NCBI GenBank assembly: GCA_035447605.1
Contig: DAOTHJ010000004.1
Coordinates: forward strand, 67,737-131,736
From: UMGS1668 sp035447605
Lineage (GTDB): Bacteria; Bacillota; Clostridia; Oscillospirales; Ruminococcaceae
DNA length: 64,000 bases
Direction: 5' to 3'
In this document: positions 42,566 through 51,129 of the stretch, in pieces
Layout of the letters: each line of letters begins with the position of its first letter
How positions within the stretch are numbered: the first letter of the stretch is position 1
Notes under the pieces: model-generated
Databases searched by the model: none
What the model saw: the letters and a program-made list of their open reading frames with translations, nothing else
Told to the model about the DNA's origin: nothing
Program-made: the position numbers and the translations under genes

Positions 42566-42616
42566 CCGGCCATATTTATCAAAAATCAAAAATAGGGAAA
42601 GAGGGAATTTTATTTT

Positions 42617-43594
42617 ATGTTTGAAGACGCGTTTGAAAACTTCTTCGACGGCCTTCACGCGCGCAGGAAGCTGATTTTGCGGATTTTTCTCCTGATTCTC
42701 GCCGCAATTCTGGCCCTGAGCGTCGCATTCGGCTCCTTTTATCAGTTGCAGGAGGATGAATACGCCGTCATCACCACCTTCGGCAAGCCAAGTGTGGTCA
42801 GCACGCCGGGCTTAAAGTTCAAGCTGCCGTTCATCCAGCAAAAAACGATCGTCAGCAAGGCCACAACAGGATTTTCGATCGGCTACGACCTCGGCACGGA
42901 TGAAACCGTAGAGGATGAATCAGTGATGATCTCGGTCGATTTCAACTTCGTGGACGTGGATTTCTACGTTGAGTACCGCGTCATTGACCCGATCAAGTAC
43001 TTATACAGCAGCCGGGAGCCGGAGGAGATCCTTCGGATGCTCTGCCAGAGCTACATCCGCGACACCATCGGCCTCTATGAAGTCGACGACGTCATCACGA
43101 CCGGAAAATCCGAGATTCAGGCAGCGATCAAGGAGAAGATCACAAAGCGGCTTGAGCAGGAGGATCTGGGCATCGCGCTCGTGAACATTGCGATGCAGGA
43201 TGCCGTTCCGCCGACCGAGGAGGTTCAGCAGGCCTTTAAGCAGGTCGAGACCGCCAAGCAGGACGCCGAGACCGCCATCAACAACGCAAACAAGTACGCA
43301 AACGAGGTACTGCCCGCCGCGGAGGCCGACGCGGATGAGATTCTTCAGCAGGCCGAGGCCTACAAGGAATCCCGCATCGCCGAGGCGGAAGGCCAGGCCT
43401 CCCGTTTCTCCGAGCTCTACGCCGAATACTCCAAATTCCCGGCCATCACGAAGCAGCGTCTTTTCTATGAGACGATCTCCGACATCTTCCCGGATATGAA
43501 AGTGGTCATTCTGGGAGAGGACGGCTCCGTCGACACGGTATTGCCGCTCGACGACTTCGCTTCGATAGAGACCGATACAAAGGAGGCAGACTGA
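42617..43594 (+). CDS. hflK: HflK-like SPFH/prohibitin membrane protein
   Basis: A 325-residue protein with one N-terminal TM helix (about 20-42) and an SPFH domain beginning 'YQLQEDEYAVITTFGKPS'. 'PGLKFKLPFIQ' is typical. A long coiled coil follows (about 210-285, Ala/Glu/Lys-rich). In Proteobacteria HflK and HflC form a cage around the FtsH protease. Whether this pair binds FtsH in Clostridia is inference. GAGGG precedes the ATG. The gene ends one base before hflC. Confidence 0.85.
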   Translation: MFEDAFENFFDGLHARRKLILRIFLLILAAILALSVAFGSFYQLQEDEYAVITTFGKPSVVSTPGLKFKLPFIQQKTIVSKATTGFSIGYDLGTDETVEDESVMISVDFNFVDVDFYVEYRVIDPIKYLYSSREPEEILRMLCQSYIRDTIGLYEVDDVITTGKSEIQAAIKEKITKRLEQEDLGIALVNIAMQDAVPPTEEVQQAFKQVETAKQDAETAINNANKYANEVLPAAEADADEILQQAEAYKESRIAEAEGQASRFSELYAEYSKFPAITKQRLFYETISDIFPDMKVVILGEDGSVDTVLPLDDFASIETDTKEAD

Positions 43595-43595
43595 T

Positions 43596-44501
43596 ATGGA
43601 AGAGACCACTCGTCCCGCCGCTGCGAAGAAGCGCGGCGGATTTGCAGGAAAGATTCTGATGGTGGCGCTGATTCTCGTCGCCATTATCGCGCTCTCCGAA
43701 AGCGTCTATGTCGTGCGGGCCAACGAATACGGCGTGATCCGCCAATTCGGCGCGGTGGTGGACGTCAAGAACGAACCGGGCCTTTATTTCAAAACGCCGT
43801 TCATTCAGAAAACCAGCTTGCTGCCCAGAACGGTGCTGCTCTACGATCTGCCGGTCAGCGACCTGATCTCGGCGGATAAATCCTCGCTGATCGCGGACTG
43901 CTTCGCCATCTGGTCGATCGACGACCCGCGCCTCTTCATTGAGACGCTCTCCGGCAGCATCGCAAATGCCGAGAGCCGCATCGACGCCAACGTCTACAAC
44001 GCCCTCAAAACGGTCATGAGCTCCATGACGCTCGAACAGATCATCAGCGGGCGCGACGGGGCGGTTGCCGAGGCCATCATGACGAACATCGGCGATTCCT
44101 TTGAAAAATACGGCATTCAGATGATCGCGGTCGAGACGAAGAAGATCGACCTGCCGGATGACAACAAGAGCGCCGTCTATGCCCGCATGATCAGTGAGCG
44201 CAACAACATCGCAGCCTCCTATGAAGCGGAGGGCGCGGCCCAGGCCAAACAGATCCGCAACACCGCCGACAAGCAGGTGCAGATCACGCTCGCCGAGGCG
44301 AAAGCCCAAGGCGAGATGACCAAGGCCGCCGGCGACGCCGAATACATGCGCATCCTGAGCGAAATTTACGACACTCAGGAAGAAGCCGATTTCTACACCT
44401 TCATGATCTCCCTCGACGCGCTCAAGGAATCCATGACGGGCGAGGAAAAGACGCTGGTCCTCGACGCCGACAGCCCCATCGCAAAGCTTTTCTACCAGTA
44501 A
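43596..44501 (+). CDS. hflC: HflC-like SPFH/prohibitin membrane protein
   Basis: A 301-residue partner of the upstream SPFH protein. A TM helix at about 20-40 precedes 'VRANEYGVIRQFGAVV' and 'EPGLYFKTPFIQK'. The coiled coil has 'ISERNNIAASYEAEGAAQA', close to classical HflC. Its AAAGGAGG lies within the end of hflK, so the two are coupled. A strong terminator follows. Together they probably form a membrane microdomain or protease-regulating assembly. Confidence 0.87.
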   Translation: MEETTRPAAAKKRGGFAGKILMVALILVAIIALSESVYVVRANEYGVIRQFGAVVDVKNEPGLYFKTPFIQKTSLLPRTVLLYDLPVSDLISADKSSLIADCFAIWSIDDPRLFIETLSGSIANAESRIDANVYNALKTVMSSMTLEQIISGRDGAVAEAIMTNIGDSFEKYGIQMIAVETKKIDLPDDNKSAVYARMISERNNIAASYEAEGAAQAKQIRNTADKQVQITLAEAKAQGEMTKAAGDAEYMRILSEIYDTQEEADFYTFMISLDALKESMTGEEKTLVLDADSPIAKLFYQ

Positions 44502-44509
44502 TCCTTCCG

Positions 44510-44542
44510 CAGCCGGAGACGTTCTCTCCGGCTGTTTTTTCT
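44510..44542 (+). terminator. Terminator of the hflKC operon
   Basis: CAGCCGGAGA and TCTCCGGCTG around CGTTC, followed by TTTTTTC. Confidence 0.92.
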
Positions 44543-44636
44543 CAAAGCGGATATTTGGAAATTAAAAAAAGCGCACAAAGCGCGCGCTCCCGCAGGGGGT
44601 AAGAAAACCGCTCTTGTGTGCGGCTTCGTGCAGTTA

Positions 44637-44680
44637 AACAAGATATCGCCGGGCATATCCGGCGGTATCTTGTTTTTTTG
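44637..44680. terminator. Hairpin downstream of the leftward unknown gene
   Basis: AACAAGATA-TCGCCGG pairs with CCGGCGG-TATCTTGTT around GCATAT. The T-run is on the plus strand; the minus strand has only TTGTTT, so for the leftward gene the call is weaker. Confidence 0.65.
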
Positions 44681-44683
44681 CTT

Positions 44684-45157
44684 TTACAGGCTCTCATATT
44701 CTCCCTTGATGACGAAAAATGAGCCGCGGACCGTTCCCGCCAGTTTGGATTTCTGCCGGGCAAATTTAAACTTCCCCTCCAACTCCTTCGGCACATCCAT
44801 TCCCTCAGAAAGTTTAAACCCGACAGCCCGCCTTTTGGGGTCATCCAACTGATACATGACGTTGACCACAAGGCCGTCTTCATAAAAGACGTAGGCCATT
44901 TTTATATTCTCGACCTGAAAGCACGACGTCTCCAAAGGATTGGCGGAAAATACAAGGCCCCGTTCTTCTTTGAGGATCCGATTGATATACTCGAGCGTCT
45001 TTTGGTTTTCCCCGGCCGGCTCGACGATAAATACATGCTTGTATTTGTTCATATAGTAGCGGGCTTCGTTGGCGCGCAGACCGGCGAGTGCCCCCGCCAC
45101 CGGGGATGATTCCAATCCAACCACGGATACGTTTTTAAAATCCACAGGATATGGCAT
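44684..45157 (-). CDS. Conserved-looking soluble protein, function unknown
   Basis: A 157-residue protein with no signal peptide or TM helix. It starts 'MPYPVDFKNVSVVGLESSP' and shows alternating helix and strand, with a central 'YKHVFIVEPAGENQKTLEY' that resembles a Rossmann-like strand-loop but has no nucleotide motif. I do not recognise the family. AAGGAGG lies 7-8 bases before the ATG at 45157, so the gene looks real. It is downstream of amrS, 55 bases away, perhaps in the same transcript. Confidence 0.7.
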   Translation of the reverse strand: MPYPVDFKNVSVVGLESSPVAGALAGLRANEARYYMNKYKHVFIVEPAGENQKTLEYINRILKEERGLVFSANPLETSCFQVENIKMAYVFYEDGLVVNVMYQLDDPKRRAVGFKLSEGMDVPKELEGKFKFARQKSKLAGTVRGSFFVIKGEYESL

Positions 45158-45212
45158 TTTCAACCCCTCCTTGAACCCTGCGCCCATCGGATGCTCTCTT
45201 TGCTCTCCGCGG

Positions 45213-46037
45213 TTACACGTTGCCGAGCATGACCGTGGTTAACTCTTTCCGCGCGGTGGCGGCGAGCTCCCGCATTTTTTCCACGTCGGTCGGCCTCCGG
45301 TCCTCATATTTATACCGCGGGAAAAAGCGCGTGATATGGAGCGGGATCTCCTCGTCGATTGAGGCGATCCATGCGGCCTCCCGCGCCATCTCCTCCGGCG
45401 AATCGTTCTCGCCGGGCACGATCAGCGTCGTCAGCTCCACATGAGCGCTCTCCGCCGCGATTTGAATAAAGGTCTTCACCGTCTCGAGGTCGCCGCCGAG
45501 CTTTTTGTAATACTCCTCCGTAAAGCCCTTGAGGTCGATATTGAAGGCGTCGATATACGGCAGCACCTCGCGCAGGATCTCCGGCATGACGGAGCCGTTG
45601 GTGACGACCGCGTTGACCATATCCTTCTCCCGGACGAGCTTCGCGGTATCGCGCACGAACTCCCAGCCGACCATCGGCTCGTTGTAAGTGAACGCGACGC
45701 CGATGTTGCCGGAGGCTTCGCTGTCCTTGGCAAGGTTGGCGATGGTCTCGGGCCTCACCTTCCGGGTTCGGGCCTCTCCGCGCCGGGCCGTCGAGATCTC
45801 ATAATTCTGGCAGAACGGGCAAAACAGGTTGCACCCGTAACTGCCGACCGAGAGGATACGGCTGCCGGGATGGAAACGGGCAAAGGGTTTTTTCTCGATC
45901 GGGTCGATGGAGAGCGAGGTCAATTCTCCGTAATTGAGACAGACATTTTCCCCGTTTTCGTTCCCCCGGGCCCCGCAGGCACCGGTCTGGCCGTCCTCAA
46001 GACGGCAGTGCCGGAAGCAGACATTGCATGTAATCAT
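45213..46037 (-). CDS. amrS: AmmeMemoRadiSam system radical SAM enzyme (AmrS)
   Basis: A 274-residue radical SAM protein. It starts with a Cys-rich stretch 'CNVCFRHC...GACGARGNE' and has the cluster motif CxxxCxxC in 'YGCNLFCPFCQNYEI'. 'VVTNGSVMPEILREVLPYI' and 'NIDLKGFTEEYYKKLGGDL' match the family. It acts with Memo- and AMMECR1-domain proteins in a modification of unknown chemistry. The ATG at 46037 follows GAGGTGG. Its 5' end, ribosome site included, is repeated upstream in tandem, after the amrAB gene. Confidence 0.9.
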   Translation of the reverse strand: MITCNVCFRHCRLEDGQTGACGARGNENGENVCLNYGELTSLSIDPIEKKPFARFHPGSRILSVGSYGCNLFCPFCQNYEISTARRGEARTRKVRPETIANLAKDSEASGNIGVAFTYNEPMVGWEFVRDTAKLVREKDMVNAVVTNGSVMPEILREVLPYIDAFNIDLKGFTEEYYKKLGGDLETVKTFIQIAAESAHVELTTLIVPGENDSPEEMAREAAWIASIDEEIPLHITRFFPRYKYEDRRPTDVEKMRELAATARKELTTVMLGNV

Positions 46038-46320
46038 AAATACCACCTCGTACCGTCAAAACTCCGGAACCGCCGCTTCCGGACGGAAGCAGACATTGCA
46101 TGTAATCATAAATTACCACCTCGTACCGTCAAAACTCCGGAACCGCCGCTTCCGGACGGAAGCAGACANNNNNNNNNNNNNNNNNNNNNNNNNNNNNNNN
46201 NNNNNNNNNNNNNNNNNNNNNNNNNNNNNNNNNNNNNNNNNNNNNNNNNNNNNNNNNNNNNNNNNNNNTTACACGTAATCATAATTTCCACTCATACCGT
46301 CAGAGTTTCGGAACCCGCCT
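46013..46320 (-). repeat. Tandem array of the amrS start region (72-73 bp units), broken by an assembly gap
   Basis: Units begin at 46013, 46085 and 46158; the third runs into the N block, and a diverged unit lies at 46269-46320 next to the amrAB stop. Read leftward, each unit has GAGGTGG, a spacer, ATG and codons for 'MITCNVCFR'. In the complete extra copy (start 46109) the frame then gives PEAAVPEF and TGA (46056-46058), a 17-residue peptide, before the next ribosome site. The true copy number is unknown. Confidence 0.9.
46169..46268. other. Assembly gap (100 N)
   Basis: Exactly 100 N, the usual scaffold filler, so the real length is unknown. It falls inside the tandem array, which explains why short-read assembly broke here. 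Confidence 0.98.
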
Positions 46321-47715
46321 TCACTCGTGGCGGACCACTTCAAAGCGCTCGAACTCCGGCACCGTAGTCTCCGGCAGGCCGGCCTTCTTGAGCGCAATCT
46401 TCACCTGCTGCTCCACCGTATCAACGCCGTCGAGATTCGGCAGCAGCAGGCCCCGCTTGCCGAACGCGGAGACGATGACGCCGTAGCGTTTCGGGTCAAG
46501 CTCCGCCGCGGAATCGATCTTCTCCGGCTCGCTGAGCACGTCGACCGTGCACTCGAGATACGGCAGCTCCGCCGGAATGACCGGCATGAAGCGCGGATCC
46601 CTGCTGCACGCGCTGATCGCGTTGTAGACGATCTCCTCGGCGATTGAGCTTCGGGTCGGCGCAATCGTGCCGATGCAGCCGCGAAGCTGCCCTTCCTTAT
46701 GCAGCGAGACGAAGACGCCCGCCGCCTTCTCTTTCATTTCCGTAGGCAGATCGTCCGGAAATGCGGTCACCTGATGTTTGAGCACCCAACTTGTAAAAGA
46801 ACGCCGCGCCAGACGGACGTAGTCGTCCTCATGCTCATGCTTTTTCTCAAGCTCCGCCATCTGCCGGTCCCGGTAGGCCAAAAGGAAGCGGCGGCTCTCG
46901 TCGGGGCCTTCCGGCAGGTAGGTGCAGACGCCGTAGCCGACGCCGAACGGCCCCTCGTGGGAAAGGCGCTCCGCCTTGACGGAAACACCGTCGAAGCAGC
47001 CGGCCATGGCCGTGAAGGAGCGGTGCCCGCACTCGGCGGCCCGGCTGCAAAACTTTGCGTCGTAATCCACAAGCTCGCCGAAAGCGGCGGAACCCATGGT
47101 CTCCATGATCTTTTCGTCGTAGACCGGGCCATCCTCGTCAAACCCGTAGGGGCCCTCCGGCAGCAGCTTATGGGAAAGATCGCCGCTTGCGATAACGGCC
47201 ACGCGTTTGCCGAGGTTTTCCGCCGCATCCCGGATCAGCATGCCGAGGCGGTAGTGCTCGATCAGCGGCAGCCCGGAAAGCCCGATCCGCACAAACTGAT
47301 ACGGCAGCCCGCCGCCGCTTGCCTCCCGGAGAAAATAGAGCGGCACCATGACGCCGTGATCGAGCTCCGGCGGATCGTCGCCGATGGTTCCGGCAAAGAC
47401 CTTTTCCTCCGCCGCGAGACCACAAAGCTCATCCACCAGATCCACGTCGTAGCCGACGTTGAAGCGGACCTCCGGCGCGCCGAACTGGGCGAAGCTTCCC
47501 CTCGCGCCGGCTCCCGGATAGATATGAAACAGATCGGAATACATGACACTGTGCGGGGAGGTGACGACCACCGTATCCGGCTTCTGCTCCGCCAGGAATT
47601 TCATCGCCTGCCGGTAAGCCGCCGTGGTCGCGCTGATTTTTTGCTCCTCGCCTCTGCCGATCTCCGGCAGGATGACCGGGGGATGAGGTACCATGACCGC
47701 AGCAACAATGGACAT
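46321..47715 (-). CDS. Fused Memo/AMMECR1 protein (AmmeMemoRadiSam system B-A)
   Basis: A 464-residue protein. The N-terminal Memo-like domain (about 1-280) resembles extradiol dioxygenases: 'VMVPHPPVILPEIGRGE', 'VVTSPHSVMYSDLFHI' and 'AVIASGDLSHKLLPEGPYG'. The C-terminal AMMECR1 domain (about 295-464) has 'GVFVSLHKEGQLRGCIGT' and 'ISACSRDPRFMPV'. The ATG at 47715 is preceded by GGAAGGTGA; the open frame extends to 47946 without family similarity. It lies upstream of amrS on the same strand. The function of this conserved trio is unknown. Confidence 0.9.
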   Translation of the reverse strand: MSIVAAVMVPHPPVILPEIGRGEEQKISATTAAYRQAMKFLAEQKPDTVVVTSPHSVMYSDLFHIYPGAGARGSFAQFGAPEVRFNVGYDVDLVDELCGLAAEEKVFAGTIGDDPPELDHGVMVPLYFLREASGGGLPYQFVRIGLSGLPLIEHYRLGMLIRDAAENLGKRVAVIASGDLSHKLLPEGPYGFDEDGPVYDEKIMETMGSAAFGELVDYDAKFCSRAAECGHRSFTAMAGCFDGVSVKAERLSHEGPFGVGYGVCTYLPEGPDESRRFLLAYRDRQMAELEKKHEHEDDYVRLARRSFTSWVLKHQVTAFPDDLPTEMKEKAAGVFVSLHKEGQLRGCIGTIAPTRSSIAEEIVYNAISACSRDPRFMPVIPAELPYLECTVDVLSEPEKIDSAAELDPKRYGVIVSAFGKRGLLLPNLDGVDTVEQQVKIALKKAGLPETTVPEFERFEVVRHE

Positions 47716-47781
47716 TGCATTCACCTTCCTTTTCAAGTTTTTATACTTATATTTTACCGCAGCGAAAGGAAAATTACAACA

Positions 47782-47830
47782 AAAGCCCGCCGGCGGCCTT
47801 AAAAACGGCTGCCGGCGGGCGGATTTTTTT
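47782..47830. terminator. Bidirectional terminator after the large lipoprotein gene
   Basis: GCCCGCCGGC pairs with GCCGGCGGGC around a loop, with TTTTG on the minus strand and GGATTTTTTT on the plus strand. Confidence 0.8.
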
Positions 47831-47953
47831 GCGGAGGTTCCGGCGTCTTCCGGTGAAGAAAATGCCTTCCGTGCAGGACGGAGCCGGATGCCTTCGTCCG
47901 GGTGCCTTTCCGGCTCAAAGGAGGCCGAAAAGGTGAGAGGAATCAAGGGACCG

Positions 47954-49321
47954 TCACTTGGCTTCTTTAATGACCGTGATGCCGGCGGCGATCAGGTCGT
48001 CGACCGTGATGTTGCCGTTTTCCAGCGCCTCCAGCGCGTTCTCCTCTTTTCCGCTCTCGTAGGCGACGACGATATACTGGCTCTTGAGGCACGGCAGATA
48101 ATAGGTATAGGCGTCGTCCTCATCGATTTTTTCCAGCGCCTGCGCGCAGACCAGGTCCTCCGTCAGGGTCCGGTCCGTGATCGTCTTGACCGTCTCTTTG
48201 GCACCGGAGGTTTCCTCTGAGGTCTCGTCGGTGCCGGAGGCGGTCTCCACTTTCATCACTTTGTAGAGCCCGTCCGTGTCGAAGCCGAAGAAAAACGTAT
48301 CCGTACCGGAAAGCTCGTCGAACATTCTCTTGTCGACGGAGACGGCCGCGAGACCATCCTGTTCGCCGAGGAAGGAGACCGTGGTCCAGTCGTAGTACTC
48401 GGCGCCGTAGCCTCTGCCGCCGCGGACCAGATAGAGCGTGCCTTCAAATTCAAAGAAATCCCAACCGAGGTACTCGCCGACCAGCGTCTCATAGGCCGTA
48501 TCGGAGAGGTACTCTCTCAGATGGGCCTCCACCTCGGCGGCCGTCGTATAGTTGGAAACCGGGTAGAGAACAGCATAGGCCGGGTCGATATACTGGTCGT
48601 TGTAGGTCGCTTCCGTTCCTGCAATCTCACCCTCCGGCACCAACGCGGCGCAGTTCGTTCCGGCATTGGCGTCCTCCTCCGTCGCGTAGAGGCGGGTATA
48701 GCCCTGCGTGAAATCGGCATCCGCGCCGAAGGTCTCCTCCATGCAGGAGGCGACGACATCCGTCCATGGAATCAGTTCCGCCTGAAGGCCGGAGACCGTG
48801 AAGTCCGGCTCGGAGACAGCCTCCTGAATCGGGAGATAAAGCATCTCCGCGAGCTTGGTCAGAGATCCCGCGGAGGCGCCGCTCGTCACGCTGACGGAAT
48901 AGAGCAGGCCCGTGGTTTCGTCATACCAGCAGCAGATGCCCTCGGCATCCTCATTCCAGCTGAGAATGGCCGGGCAGGTGCCAACCGCGGCATTTTCCTC
49001 GGTATTTTCCCATTCAAAATACATGCCGGTGTTGTCGGAAAGCTCCTCCGCCGGCTGGATGCGGTAACAGATCTCCTGCCCGTTGAGGGTAAATTCCACC
49101 TGCGCCATCCGGTGCTCCTGATCGTCGTCTACGGTGATGATCGAATAGGAGGCGTCCGAAACGCCCTCCGGCAGATTGAAGGTGATGCCGAGCGTCTCAA
49201 GGATCACCTCGGCTGTGGCATCCTCGGCCGGATTTGGGAGCGTCTGGCCGTTTTCCGCCGCACAGGCGCCCAGCGAGAACACCATCAGCAGGGAAAGCAA
49301 AATGGCAAAAATTTTTTTCAT
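47954..49321 (-). CDS. Large lipoprotein, function unknown
   Basis: A 455-residue exported lipoprotein. The signal peptide ends in LGAC (C20). The mature protein is acidic and rich in Tyr, Thr and Glu, with two apparent parts. Residues about 40-170 contain 'VEFTLNGQEICYRIQPAEE', like small beta-domain lipoproteins. Residues about 185-380 are of unknown fold, followed by a Ser/Thr/Glu linker and a final helical part. I do not recognise a family. CGGAGGAAG precedes the ATG at 49321. It is monocistronic. Confidence 0.75.
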   Translation of the reverse strand: MKKIFAILLSLLMVFSLGACAAENGQTLPNPAEDATAEVILETLGITFNLPEGVSDASYSIITVDDDQEHRMAQVEFTLNGQEICYRIQPAEELSDNTGMYFEWENTEENAAVGTCPAILSWNEDAEGICCWYDETTGLLYSVSVTSGASAGSLTKLAEMLYLPIQEAVSEPDFTVSGLQAELIPWTDVVASCMEETFGADADFTQGYTRLYATEEDANAGTNCAALVPEGEIAGTEATYNDQYIDPAYAVLYPVSNYTTAAEVEAHLREYLSDTAYETLVGEYLGWDFFEFEGTLYLVRGGRGYGAEYYDWTTVSFLGEQDGLAAVSVDKRMFDELSGTDTFFFGFDTDGLYKVMKVETASGTDETSEETSGAKETVKTITDRTLTEDLVCAQALEKIDEDDAYTYYLPCLKSQYIVVAYESGKEENALEALENGNITVDDLIAAGITVIKEAK

Positions 49322-49599
49322 AAAATCTTCCTCCGGATTTTTCAATCGTTGTGAAAAAATTGGTTCATTGATTAAGTGCCGAAAATCGTGCGTTTTGCTA
49401 CATTCTTCCGGAAATTTCGGCTTCCCGCAGAGAAACGGGCCTGAAAAGGCGGGCCATGAAGTCAAGGGATACCCGCCGCCCTGCGAATATTATACCACAT
49501 CTTTCCTTGGGAGGGCAGCGGTCCCCGCCGGCGGAAATCTTTTTTGCAATCCGTTTTTGGATATGATAAAATGGTGTTAAATTCTGGAGGCGATGGCAG

Positions 49600-50097
49600 A
49601 TGAAAACAATCATTATTTACGCCACAAAGACCGGCACCGTCAAACGCTGCGCCGCTCTGCTGGCCGCAAATCTCGGCGCCGAAAATACGGATCTGTTCGA
49701 CATTGCCGACGGCGAGCCGGATTATTCCGGCTACGATATGATCGTCTTCGGCACGCCGGTGCGGGCGGGCGTGATCGACGAACGCATCAAGCGGATGATT
49801 GAAAAGCATGCCGCCGATCTCAAGCAGCGGCGCTATGCCGCCTTCACCTGCAACTGCCTGCTGGCGAAGACCTCCGAAGCCTTTATCAAAAATTTCTCGG
49901 AGGATTTTATGGAGCATGCGCTGTGCATGGATACCTTCGGCGGCGAGTTTGATCCGAAGAGCCAGCACGGCATCTCCAAGCTGCTTACAAAAATCATGGG
50001 CCTCGCCCTGAAATCAGACCCGTCGCTTCAGCTCTGCGACCACATCCTTCCCGAAAACATCACGAATTTTGCGAAGGAGATCGGCAAAGAGGCCTGA
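49600..50097 (+). CDS. Flavodoxin-domain protein
   Basis: A 165-residue flavodoxin-like protein. It begins 'IIIYATKTGTVKRCAALLA', a flavodoxin FMN phosphate loop (T/SxTGxT type), and has 'GYDMIVFGTPVRAGVIDERI'. The second half resembles HemG/protoporphyrinogen-oxidase-like flavodoxins ('FTCNCLLAKTSEAFIKNF'). It probably shuttles electrons in the cytosol. GGAGG precedes the ATG. It is monocistronic, converging with spoIIID. The gap 49322-49599 has no gene. Confidence 0.83.
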   Translation: MKTIIIYATKTGTVKRCAALLAANLGAENTDLFDIADGEPDYSGYDMIVFGTPVRAGVIDERIKRMIEKHAADLKQRRYAAFTCNCLLAKTSEAFIKNFSEDFMEHALCMDTFGGEFDPKSQHGISKLLTKIMGLALKSDPSLQLCDHILPENITNFAKEIGKEA

Positions 50098-50297
50098 CGC
50101 CCTTTGGCTTTCCGTCAGGTCGGTACTGCCGGGAAATAGATCGGAAGATGCCGGGCATCCGGGATGGCCCCATATGCCGGGCCGTCATGGAGGCTTTTCG
50201 ACAAAATTCGGCAGGCGTCTTCGGAAATAATTTCCCGCGGCAGATGGCCCGGTTTCGTCTTCTCTTCTCCTGAAAATAAAACAGGCTTAAACCCAGC

Positions 50298-50336
50298 AAA
50301 AGCCCGCCGGAACTCTTTTCTCCGGCGGGCTTTCCT
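50298..50336. terminator. Terminator between the flavodoxin gene and spoIIID
   Basis: AAAGCCCGCCGGA pairs with TCCGGCGGGCTTT, giving TTTTGC on the minus strand. Confidence 0.8.
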
Positions 50337-50355
50337 GTTTTTATTTTTTCGGAAT

Positions 50356-50631
50356 CTATTCTCCGGGCAATGCTTCCCCGCTGCGCAGCGCCTCGTATTT
50401 GAGCTTTGTCGCCATGCCGCCGCGGAGGTGGCGCTCGGCCCGGTTCCGATCCAGCACCGTGCGCACCTCGGCATAAAGCACCGGGTTGAGTTTTCTCAGC
50501 CGTTCGCTGACATCCTTATGTACCGTGCTTTTGGAAACGCGGAATTCCCGCGCAGCGGCGCGTACGGTCGCGCCCTTCTCGATGATATACTCCGCCAGCA
50601 GCACGGCCCGATCCTCCGGCAAACCTTTCAT
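50356..50631 (-). CDS. spoIIID: Sporulation regulator SpoIIID
   Basis: A 91-residue mother-cell transcription factor. The HTH is 'IEKGATVRAAAREFRVSKST' followed by 'VHKDVSERLRKLNP', the strongly conserved SpoIIID core. The C-terminal basic helix is 'RAERHLRGGMATKLKYEALR'-like (family consensus). The start is ATG at 50631 behind GGGAGG; GTG at 50640 is an alternative. It activates and represses sigma-E genes during sporulation, which makes the organism an endospore-former by ancestry. Confidence 0.93.
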   Translation of the reverse strand: MKGLPEDRAVLLAEYIIEKGATVRAAAREFRVSKSTVHKDVSERLRKLNPVLYAEVRTVLDRNRAERHLRGGMATKLKYEALRSGEALPGE

Positions 50632-51000
50632 CAGATACACCCCTCCCTAAACAGGCGAGTGTAAACTTTATGAAATCCTGCCGAAAATTATGCCTGACGC
50701 CGGATTTCGCCCCTGCGGGGAGAGATCGGGCAGGAATTCTCTCCCGCCGGACATGGGGAACGGGATTTCTCCGGTACGAAAGCAAGCCCTTCCCGAAAGA
50801 GGCCTATCTCCCGGACGGGAAGAAATGCTCCGCCGGTATCGTGGGAAGCCGTCTTTTCCGATATGCGAAGAGCGGGTCGTTCCGCCGCCGAAAACGAGCA
50901 TAATTTCCGGGCACGGAAGACCCTTTTTCGGAGAAGCGCGCCCTTTTTCCGTGCAAAAACGGTATTTTTTCCGCGCCGGGCCGGTCTTTTCTGCCCCTGA
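50632..51000. other. Non-coding stretch upstream of spoIIID
   Basis: GC-rich and without a supported gene; stop-free frames on both strands here look like composition effects. I could not pick out a sigma-E-type promoter with confidence. Confidence 0.45.
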
Positions 51001-51041
51001 ATGCCGAAAAAGCCCTGCGGTTGGCAGGGCTTTTTCGGCAT
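51001..51041 (-). terminator. Terminator of adenine deaminase
   Basis: ATGCCGAAAAAGCCCTGC and GCAGGGCTTTTTCGGCAT form a perfect 18-bp stem around GGTTG; the core GC stem plus T-run reads correctly for the leftward gene. Confidence 0.9.
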
Positions 51042-51129
51042 AATAAGGAGAGAAGAACTCTTTTTAAGGGGCTTCTCCGCGCGGCGGTCCGGGATCCTTG
51101 CCGCACGGCATGGCTCATAAATAGAGGAA

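Noticed and set aside
46013..46320. Repeat array considered as CRISPR
   Set aside because: Units are 72-73 bp with no distinct spacers, contain coding sequence of amrS, and there are no cas genes.
45441..46367. Plus-strand frame running through the N block
   Set aside because: It exists only because N does not create stops; it is antisense to amrS.
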